This document shows positions 33,336 to 41,030 of a stretch of 43,397 nucleotides of DNA, one piece after another (position 1 is the first letter of the stretch; the number at the start of each line of letters is the position of its first letter). The notes beneath the pieces are model-generated. The model saw nothing but the letters and a program-made list of their open reading frames with translations, did not search any database and was not told where the DNA came from. The stretch is taken from assembly GCA_001584585.1 (NCBI GenBank), contig LSYV01000014.1, forward strand, positions 1,324,863-1,368,259. The letters are read 5' to 3'. This DNA comes from Gonium pectorale (taxonomy: Eukaryota; Chlorophyta; Chlorophyceae; Chlamydomonadales; Volvocaceae). A program made the translations under genes and the position numbers.

Positions 33336-34916
33336 ATGCGTAGTCGAAATATCGTCCGGTCTCGTTTACAGTCGCGAAAGAGCCTCTCGCACTCGGTAGC
33401 CTTGCTCGCCTTCATCGCCTGTTTGCAGTTGCTCCTTCTGTGCTTATGGCAGCGGTCTCACGTCAGCTATACTGCAAGCTCCCGCGATCGGGAGCTGCAA
33501 CGCGTTCTGAAGGCACTGGAGAGGCCGCGCAGCGCCCCGACTCGAGCTTGGGAAGCGGCTTGCGGGGGCAGCGATGCCCTTGGATTGAACGACGATGATC
33601 CACTGACCGACGCAATAGTCTATGCACGGATGAGCGGGACTGTGGTGCCTTGCCGCGAGGCGTCGCGAGGCTTGAACTTGTCGGCTTGCGCCGGAAAGTG
33701 CTTGCTCGCTGCCAACCTCCATAATTCAGCTGAGGTGCTTCCAAACATGCTGGTACAGCTAGTCAGAGTGGTACAGCTGGTGGGTTCCAATTCAGTGTTT
33801 GTTTCAATTTATGAAAGCGGCAGCGAGGACGCGACATCCAGCTGGCTCCAGCTTCTGAGGGGCGTCCTGCGAGCGCTCTCTGTGCAGCACATAATTACGA
33901 CGGGCGGCAACACAACACGGGTGCCAGGACAGGACCGCATCGCCTTCCTCGCCTCTGTGCGGCAGGCCGCGGTCGCCCAGGTCACGGCTGCCTGCAGGGG
34001 CGCGCCGGGGAACTTCTGCAATGCCTCGCGCATCGTCTTTTTGAATGACGTGTTCTTCGAGGCGACGGGGTTGGTGCGCCTCCTGCAGTACGACGCCTAC
34101 GACGCCGCATGCGGAATGGACTTTGAACCCATTCTCGCCGACCGACCCATGCCGGAGCAGCGCTCTTTGATGGTCCAGCACCTGCACCTCGAGTGGCGCG
34201 CCCCGGTGACGCTGGCGAAGCGGCTCGCGGCGTTGCCCCTTACGTTCCGCCTCTGGAAGAAGGCATATCGGCGCTCCGCGTCCCTGCTGCGGCTTGTGCC
34301 GCTCTCCTTCTACGACATCTGGGTGTCGCGGGACATCGCCGGCGGTCGCTTCTCCCGCCCGAGTCCCTTCACCGGTCACGAGCCCAGCGCTCTGCGAATT
34401 CAAGCAGGTCTGCCTTTCAGCGCCCACTGCTGCTGGAATGGCCTTGTCTCCCTGCGGGCGTGGCCATTGCTGACCGGTCGCACGACCTTCCGCTCCCACC
34501 AAGAGGGAGAGTGCGCTGCGTCGGAGTGCAGCCTGCTGTGCGATGATTTCCGCAGACTGGGACTCGGCCGTGTTGTGATTGACCCAGGCGTGCGATTGGC
34601 TTACCGCGCAGTCGCGGCCGAGCGCCTGTTCCCTAACCGCAACAGCGTCACAGGCAGTCCTAGCGGCAGCAGCGGTAGCGATGGCGGACAGCAGGGGCCT
34701 TCCTTCCTGGGTATAGCCGACGTTGAGTGGGCTCCTGCCCTTCTGTCGGACCTGGAGGCGTGGAGTGCGGCACAGGGGCAGGCGCACACGGTGGAGTGCT
34801 GTGCCCTGGGTGCGGGCCGTGACGCGGTGGATTTCGACCGAGACTGTGCGCGCATTCCGGTGGTGGCGCTGGGAGGCCCACTGGGCGATGTTCATGGAGC
34901 CCGGGACCGGACTTGA
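33336..34916 (+). CDS. CAP59/CMT1-like glycosyltransferase, intronless
   Basis: A single uninterrupted ORF of 526 residues from the ATG at 33336. A basic N-terminus and one hydrophobic anchor (residues 20-38, ending LLLLCLW) predict a type II Golgi membrane protein. The lumenal part matches the cryptococcal mannosyltransferase family (CAP59_mtransfer, GT69): FVSIYESGSEDATSSWLQLL at 155-174, RIVFLNDVFFEATGLVRLL at 232-250 (carrying the likely Asp-containing metal site), ACGMDFE at 258-264, FYDIWVSRDIAG at 325-336 and GLPFSAHCCWNGLVSLRAW at 358-376. Known members transfer mannose from GDP-mannose in fungal capsule assembly; the algal substrate is unknown and a wall or glycoprotein glycan is inferred. 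It is the only gene in the window without introns. The C-terminal ~80 residues include a Gly/Ser linker and are not conserved to my eye. TGTAA follows at 35502-35506. Confidence 0.87.
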   Translation: MRSRNIVRSRLQSRKSLSHSVALLAFIACLQLLLLCLWQRSHVSYTASSRDRELQRVLKALERPRSAPTRAWEAACGGSDALGLNDDDPLTDAIVYARMSGTVVPCREASRGLNLSACAGKCLLAANLHNSAEVLPNMLVQLVRVVQLVGSNSVFVSIYESGSEDATSSWLQLLRGVLRALSVQHIITTGGNTTRVPGQDRIAFLASVRQAAVAQVTAACRGAPGNFCNASRIVFLNDVFFEATGLVRLLQYDAYDAACGMDFEPILADRPMPEQRSLMVQHLHLEWRAPVTLAKRLAALPLTFRLWKKAYRRSASLLRLVPLSFYDIWVSRDIAGGRFSRPSPFTGHEPSALRIQAGLPFSAHCCWNGLVSLRAWPLLTGRTTFRSHQEGECAASECSLLCDDFRRLGLGRVVIDPGVRLAYRAVAAERLFPNRNSVTGSPSGSSGSDGGQQGPSFLGIADVEWAPALLSDLEAWSAAQGQAHTVECCALGAGRDAVDFDRDCARIPVVALGGPLGDVHGARDRT

Positions 34917-35501
34917 GAGCGACACTGCATGCACGGTCCGATCGTGGCTTTGGCGGCCCCACTTGGGGCAACGCAAATTAAGAGTGCATGGCCTGAATGC
35001 CCGATGCTGAGTCCTCACCGGTCAGGGCAGGGAAACGAATCCATCATGGCAACGAAGAGCCAACCAGGCTACGTCGCTCAAGCCCAGGAGCGGCATTGAG
35101 GGCCGGCTCACGACCGGTCCGTGCGGCGACAGCGAGCGAGTCGTCGCCGTCAAGGATCGAGGCCTTCCGTGGTGAAGCTTTGTCTAAGGTACGAACGTCG
35201 CTGGTCACTCCTAGCCTGGTCCGAAGGCGGGGTTCCTTTTAAGCCGAGCATCTGAGAGCGGGGCGGGGTCCGCTGGATATTCGAGAGCTTTTGGCTATGA
35301 TGGCTGCAAGTTTGTCAGCTGGGGTACGTCCGTATGGGTGCACGACGCATACCGTTGATTTGACCAGCCCTGAGAGCTGACCGCACGGCATGACGAGAGT
35401 TGCTACTTTGCAGTCGCTTGTTCACGCGTAGTACGGCTCCCGGAAGGCGTGTATGTGTTGAACCTTCACAGCATATCTGGAGCCCATGCGTCAGCAAGGC
35501 T

Positions 35502-35506
35502 TGTAA
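35502..35506 (+). terminator. Candidate poly(A) signal of the CAP59-like gene
   Basis: First TGTAA seen downstream of the stop codon at 34914-34916; it implies a ~590-base 3' UTR. Confidence 0.45.
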
Positions 35507-36531
35507 CACCTAATGTTTACCAAGCTTGCTAACTCAGGCTTTGCACTACGCCCGTTGAACTGGTACTTCCCAGGACGCCAGCTCCGTGCTGGTACGGACA
35601 GGAGCTCGGAATTTCTGGATGCCGCTCACGCAGAGGCACCCTCCAGAACAAGAACACATGCGTGTACGTGATTTACCCGACATTGATGTCCTTCCACCAT
35701 GCCAGTACTGCTCTGAGCCCATGCGTCATGTCCGGTATTGGTGTGTTGCTCTTGAAGGGTTGCTGACCTGGGTATGCCGTGTACGACAATTGCGTAGGGC
35801 GTACGCGTCTGCATTCGTACGACAATTGCGCAGCAGGACTGGTGGTGCTTGCGAGCTGCCTGGGCCTGAGTGGTTGCGTGCAAGGGTGTGTTATGTTATG
35901 CGAATGTGCAAGTGTGTGTGGGGGGGATTTTCTCGGGCACGATTGGCCACGAGTTTGGTGGCGAGGAAGGGGACACTGGATACGGAACAGGGGTGTTGCG
36001 CGAGACAGGCTGTGATGTCAGTAGCGGGCCCTTGCGGTGCGGTCTGCTTCAGGTCTGCCTGTGTGCTGCAACCCACACATGTAAATATCATGCGTGATAA
36101 TCTTTAATGGAGGTTATTCTTTCCCACGCTTCTTTCGTCAGCTCTTTCAGCCATCTTGGGCTTTGGCCCATGCATGGTATGCTGTAGCCCCCATCGATGC
36201 AGTGAACCACGGCATGCCGTAACCGAATCGTTATCTGTTGCCATTCATTCCAGCTTGTAAGCTGTCATTGGCCCTTGCATGGCTCAGTGTCGCGACCCGA
36301 AATTGCGCGCTAGTCACCCAGCGTGGCGAAAGTGCACAACCACATAGACCTCGTGCCGAAAACGCCTGCTGAGCCCCCCTCTACCGACCCTCTCAAGTGG
36401 GAGATGACCCTGGAAAGTGGTGGGGTAGCATGCGAGCAAGTACAGTGTTGCAGGGGTGCACGGGTAGTGCATGCGCAAGGGGCCGGTCTCCTTTGGGGGA
36501 CCCAGCCATTTCACTGATAGCAAAGCAGCTT

Positions 36532-37235
36532 CTGCTAGGACCTCCTGCTAGGACCTCCTGCTAGGGCCTTCCCGTTGCTGTTGCAGAAATTAGGTTCTAC
36601 AACAATGAACTTCAATACCTCTGAACTAGCACCATGTTGCATGTGCCCTCATGTGCCAGGTTGCCGGCGGGTCTAGCCTCCCGTTCATACAGCCCCATCA
36701 AGGTGCTCTCTTACAGGTGCTGCCGCCATGGCGTTCCCAGCCCGTGTAGTTTACGGATTGCCTCACGTGAAGCGGGGAGGTGGGAGCCCTGGGAGGGGGA
36801 GGGAGGGGGTTAGCTCCTGCAAGGATATCTTGCATGGACCTTCTCATTGCTGGAATTACGGGCTACAAACCATGCCCTTCAAGGCCTCCGAACTAGCCGC
36901 ATGCGGCATGTGCCAGCTTGCCGCCGCTTCTTACATCAATGTCTGTCATGCACATGGATGGAGCGGCCTAGGGGCTGCACCCATTGGAGTTGTGTTGCCG
37001 GCAGGCCTGTTCACCCGGCTAACCACGCCAAAAACCACTGCAAAGTACCGGGTATGGAGACCGCATACCTGACGCCTTGCAGTCAGCGCGCGCAAAACAC
37101 CCCGCACATTCCTTACTCCCTATGAATGAGCAAGGGCACACCTGCGGATTCCGGCCGGCAATGTGCAGGCGCTGGCGGGTTGTCAAACACGGCCTCTCGT
37201 TCATAAGACCGCAACAAGGTGCTGGATTCCGTGCG
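36532..37235. repeat. Tandem 13-mer and diverged, partly split repeat
   Basis: The 13-mer tgctaggacctcc is repeated about 2.5 times from 36532. Next, the segment at ~36590-36720 has two diverged relatives. Its first half (cttcaatacctctgaactag...catgtgccaggttgcc) resembles 36870-36925. Its second half (ggcgggt...cccgttcatac...caaggtgct) resembles ~37172-37222. The second copy thus appears interrupted by ~250 bp of other sequence. Confidence 0.5.
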
Positions 37236-37548
37236 CTGCCTTCAGGTCATTCCCAACCTGTGCGGCACTGTGGCGCGCTGCTCGCAACGCCTTGATAACA
37301 AAGACGAGTGAGGCGGGCTTTGAGGGTGCACAGGGCATGGAGGCTGGCGCCGGCAGCCCTGCAAACGGGACCGACTGTGCCGGGCACCAACACTAAGTAC
37401 GGGTTTCGGGAACCAGGCAAGGCCTTAAGGTTTTGCCGCCTGCGAGCACCCACTGCGCCACACATATGTTACTTTAAATCAGTAAAATGCGGCTCGAAGG
37501 AGCGGGCGAGTCACGCACCGGTCCGCGGCAGGCCTGGCGTGGGGTTTC

Positions 37549-38274
37549 GTGCCTTGGCTGTGGACGAGGGCCGAGTTTCTTGGTCGTTGCGTTCTCGGGC
37601 GTCTTCGTTGGTTTCCTGCTGCGCACGTGACCACTTGTAGGCAGGTGTTAGTTGCTGTGGCGCTGGCTGTAGGCCAGTCGGGCGAGTGGGCAGCCGCCGA
37701 ACACTCCCTGCACATCGGCTGGCGGGAGCTTACCGCGGTGCTGAGGGCGTTGCAGACCTGGGCGCCGCAGCTCCGAGGCAAGCGCGTGCTCGTACGCTGC
37801 GACAACACGCAGGCAGTCGCCGCCATCAACCACGGCAGCACCCGCGTCCCAGACGGCCGCACCGTCAGTCGCCAGCTGGCTGAGCTGGCCGTCCGGTATG
37901 ACTTTGAGGTGCGAGCGGAGCATATCGCTGGCGAAAAGTATGTGCGTGCCGATCGCCTCAGTCAGCAGCTGGAGACAGCCCGCGCACAGAACCTCCGCCT
38001 TCAGCCTAGCATCTTCCGGCAGCTCGTGGGTAACGGCGCGTATCGCCCCAGCGTCGATTGCTGCTGCTACGTCTTTGGCCTGTATGCGCAGCCTGGATGC
38101 ACCACCTCCTTCAGCACGCAGAACTCAGTCCTGGGCAAGGAGCGAGAGCTGGCAGGCCGGATGCTGTGGGCTTTCCCGTCACAAGGATTGGCCGGGGAGG
38201 CGCTCGCCGTGATTGCAGCAGCAGCCGCGTTGGACCCCAGCACGAGGGCCTCACTCATACATTTTCCTGGGTGA
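37549..38274 (+). pseudogene. Truncated DIRS-type retrotransposon: RNase H and methyltransferase-like domain
   Basis: An open frame whose conserved part starts about 37645. It encodes the RNase H domain of DIRS reverse transcriptases (HIGWRELTAVLRALQTWAP, VLVRCDNTQAVAAIN, and ADRLSQ with the expected acidic residues). The methyltransferase-like module that follows in DIRS polyproteins comes next (PSVDCCCYVFGLYAQPGCTT, NSVLGKERELAGRMLWAFP). The reverse transcriptase fingers/palm are missing upstream, and the tyrosine recombinase and split direct repeats are missing downstream. Similarity stops at LDPSTRASLIHFPG, and a stop follows at 38272-38274, so this is a dead fragment. The frame is nevertheless intact for ~210 codons, suggesting a fairly recent truncation. 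Confidence 0.85.
38249..38273. repeat. 25-bp perfect direct repeat, left copy
   Basis: The 25 bases starting cctcactcatacattttcct are identical to 41822-41846 in the same orientation. This copy forms the right breakpoint of the DIRS fragment and contains the stop codon of the minus-strand remnant. Confidence 0.95.
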
Positions 38275-39498
38275 CGCTGGCACCGGTTGCGACGGCGAAG
38301 GAGTTCAAGTTAATTGGTGCGCCCGACGGCGGACGCGGCGGGCGGTTGGGCGGTGGCGGCGCTTCGGCCGGGTCCTCAATGCCCGGCGGGTTGGGCGGCC
38401 GCGGCCGCGGCGGCGGCGAGGGCGGCAGCGGCACCTCGACCTGCTGCGTGACGCTGAAATCCATCTCGGTCGAGTCGGAGCCAGCGAGGATGCGGTGGTT
38501 GGCGCTGGTGTGTTTGTTCAGGTCGGAGCAGTGCACGCTGAGCAGCCCCAGCATCTGCGCCTCCATGCGGCGGTGCGCCTGCAGCAGCTCGGGTGTGGTC
38601 ACCTGGTTGGCCCACCTGCAGGGGGCAAGTGAGGTACGTGAGTACGCAAAAGAGAGAAACCTGCACAGAAAGAGGGAGCCCGCCTCTACGGCCATACATG
38701 CGAAGGCGCGACCTTTCCAATAGGGCGGGCGGGTACAGAGCAAGACATGTGAAGTTCGTCCCGCCCCCCAAAAGACCGGCCTACCAGCTTATCCGGTTTA
38801 TCGAACTTCACCTGGTGGGCCGCTACTTGTCAAGGTTGAGCTGCGGTGTTGTTGTTGTCGCGGTCACCGGTCCGACGGCGCTCAGCGGTTACTAGACCGT
38901 CGTGCGCCCAGCCCGCCCACCCGGCTGTATACAGACCTAAAATGATGAAAGAAAACACGGGCGGGGGTCGGGAGCAGGCTGCATACAGCACCTACACGCA
39001 CGCGGGGCAGCAGCTGTGTTCATGCCGTAAGGTGTTGACACCGTTCGCCGGCCTGAAAGCGCACAGTCAAGGCGGCGGCCAGACATGCATCCGCACCTGC
39101 ATCCCACCACTAGCTCCGCCCGGCCCGCCCCGCCCCACCCTGCCCAGCAACTTGCACATCTGTGGAACGTGTCCGCTCCACCGTGCTGCGACTGTTTCCC
39201 TTCCGTTCAGCCGCCTTCGGCCCGTCCGCCCACCAAGCCAGCCAGCCGGTCACGCACGCGCCTGCACAATGCGTGTGAGGCCCAGCTCCTGCAGCGCGCG
39301 CAGCGGCTGGCGCCAGCTGTCACGCACCTCGATCACCTCCGGGGCCGGCTCTTCAACTTCGGAGGCGGTACGGCGGCGCTGGAGGCTCCTCATGACACCG
39401 TTGAAATTGATGGACTTGACGACCGCCTTGTCGAAGGGAATCGTCCACGTGTCCGACACGCGCTTCTTGAAGTCGTTGACAAACGCCGTTTGGGCGGT
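38255..39498 (-). pseudogene. Unidentified two-exon coding remnant
   Basis: Two exons join in phase: 39498-39254 (after an acceptor ccgccccag) and 38615-38255 (after ccctgcag), together ~201 residues. Exon 1 begins TAQTAFVNDFKKRVSDTWTI and contains FDKAVVKSINFNGVMRSL. Exon 2 begins WANQVTTPELLQAHRRMEAQ, continues MLGLLSVHCSDLNKHTSANH and ends in a Pro-rich tract. The donor of exon 1 (gtgacc) is weak. Upstream exons with a start codon were not found, and the stop TGA (38257-38255) lies within the 25-bp repeat at the DIRS breakpoint, so the original 3' end has been replaced. I recognise no family. It is probably the remains of a gene cut by rearrangement, though a functional gene with upstream exons is possible. 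Confidence 0.5.
38633..38738 (-). repeat. Dispersed repeat, copy C
   Basis: Read on the minus strand: CGCCCTATTGGAAAGGTC, then CGCCTTCGCATGTATGGCC, GTAGAGGCGGGCTCCCTCTT and TCTGTGCAGG. It lies in the inferred intron between the two exons of the unidentified remnant and matches copies A and B in order and spacing. Confidence 0.6.
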
Positions 39499-39892
39499 CT
39501 GGGGCGGGGGTGCAGCATGCATTGGAGTGTGCCTCCATTTTTAGTTGTGTACAGTCCGGCACACAGGTACTAGCCGAGCACAAACGCCAATCGTTAGCGC
39601 CGATGCCTCAGCGCTCAACTCAGAAGCGAAGCACGGGACGAGCAACTGTGACGACTGCACAACACTACCTGAACAAACCATGTGGGTTTTGCGCGCACTG
39701 AGTCGTACATCTCATATGCGTCGCACATCCAAGAATTGTGTGGGCATGTGTGGTGGTGCGGGTGGTGCGTGGGACACAACATACAAGCCTGTCTTTCTTT
39801 TTTGGACACAAGCCGATGCACGCAGGATGGCAAAGGCCCTGCAGGGCGTTGATGGGCTGTCTGCCTGTCTCGTCCGCCTGCCTTGTTCGGTT

Positions 39893-39980
39893 CCCGGCGC
39901 CCTACTGGAAACGTCACACCTTCGGGTGTGCATGACCGTAGAGGTAGCCTCCCTGTTTCGGCTTCTACACAAAGCTTTTT
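39893..39980 (+). repeat. Dispersed repeat, copy B
   Basis: CGCCCTACTGGAAACGTC, a CACCTTCGGGTGTGCATGAC segment, then CGTAGAGGTAGCCTCCCTGT and GGCTTCTAC. It has the same block order as copies A (17746) and C (38738, minus). Confidence 0.55.
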
Positions 39981-40272
39981 ACACGCCGCTCTGTCCGGCC
40001 GGCTGGAAGTCCTACCTTACTTGGAGTGGAGGGTAGGCACCTAGAGTCAGACATCATTGGCAGGGAACCAACAACGGTCGGCCCCCCTTTTGCCATCGCT
40101 CGCAGCTTGTGCGGGCATGCTGGCTCGTGCTGGAGGTGCTGGCTGCAACACCCGCCTCTACCGTACGGGCTGCTGACGTACTAAGCGGCAAACGGCTAAC
40201 ATGTCAGACAGCTTCCGCACCGCCACTCAACTTAATCATCGCATTCAAATGGTAGAATCGGGGCAGCACTGC

Positions 40273-40288
40273 GGGGGGGGGGGGGGGG
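40273..40288 (+). repeat. Homopolymer of 16 G
   Basis: Sixteen consecutive G bases flanked by gc and cg. It may be a mononucleotide microsatellite; its exact length may be affected by sequencing or assembly error. Confidence 0.85.
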
Positions 40289-41030
40289 CGTACGCGGCGG
40301 AGTGCAATGCAGGGCTGTAACCTACGAAAGGAGAGTATAGAAGTATCCACTGATTCTGTTGGTGTAATCTGCGGCGCGCAGGGCCCATCTGCAATCCCGC
40401 TGGCCGGTTTTCATTACAATATGTTCGGTCTAGCATGACCACAGACGCAAGGTATATAGATATCGATCTTGAATGGATGGCGCAAAGCTGCCCAGCCTGT
40501 GGAGGGGTCTCTGCGGTTTCAACTCCAACTGCAGTAATTCCGGCAGTAACGCAGGCAGGACATGCCATTTTACAGGAACATGATACAACTGCAGATTGGG
40601 TGGCACGTTCTTTGCGAAGAACGCGCTCTTTGAGTGCGCGGGGCCGCACCCAGTTGCACTTGAAACCAACGCTAATGTCACTTCTACTGCACTGTTTCGG
40701 GTCAAGGGCGTCTCGCAAAGCCTGCCCCGACAACTTCCTAGTGTTGTCGCGGGAAGTGCGCTCGGAGGGTCCGCAGCAGGCCTCTGCACAAACTGAAGTC
40801 CCTTGCAAAAGCGCCAAATATGACGTCCAGATCCCAATAGGGCTCCCTACCCCTAGCGGGTTGGGCGCTGTGAGGACAACATCGGTAAGCAGCATCGCAC
40901 CGCTTGAGCAGCCGTGCCATTAATCGTTAGCAACCACTTGCTGATGCGATGTCAGCGTCGACCCGGTATCAGCGCCATACGGCTGACGCAAGGTGTCACG
41001 GCGTTCCTTGTTGCTGCCCACGTTCCTCAG

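Larger units (their letters stand above)
34917..37548. other. Repeat-bearing intergenic region
   Basis: No gene is supported in this 2.6 kb. The left end carries the 3' UTR of the CAP59-like gene (TGTAA at 35502-35506). A 14-bp motif gtacgacaattgcg occurs twice near 35779 and 35818. A 13-bp unit tgctaggacctcc is tandemly repeated from 36532 to about 36570. Between 36590 and 37235 a diverged ~130-bp sequence occurs once intact and once split. Base composition is lower in GC than in the genes. Confidence 0.5.
39499..41030. other. Repeat-rich spacer before the PAS-domain gene
   Basis: It contains dispersed repeat copy B and a 16-G run, and must hold the 5' exons and promoter of the PAS-domain gene if that gene is complete. 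No start exon could be placed. Open frames on both strands at 40245-40923 overlap fully and neither shows a convincing motif. Confidence 0.45.

Noticed and set aside
33804..35018. 404-residue minus-strand open frame
   Set aside because: It is the antisense shadow of the CAP59-like gene, with no recognisable domain of its own.
40245..40923. Overlapping long frames on both strands, and an open segment on the plus strand at 40596-40796 ending in a stop
   Set aside because: The plus-strand segment looks mildly protein-like, but it has no clear donor, start or family match, and the other frames contradict each other.
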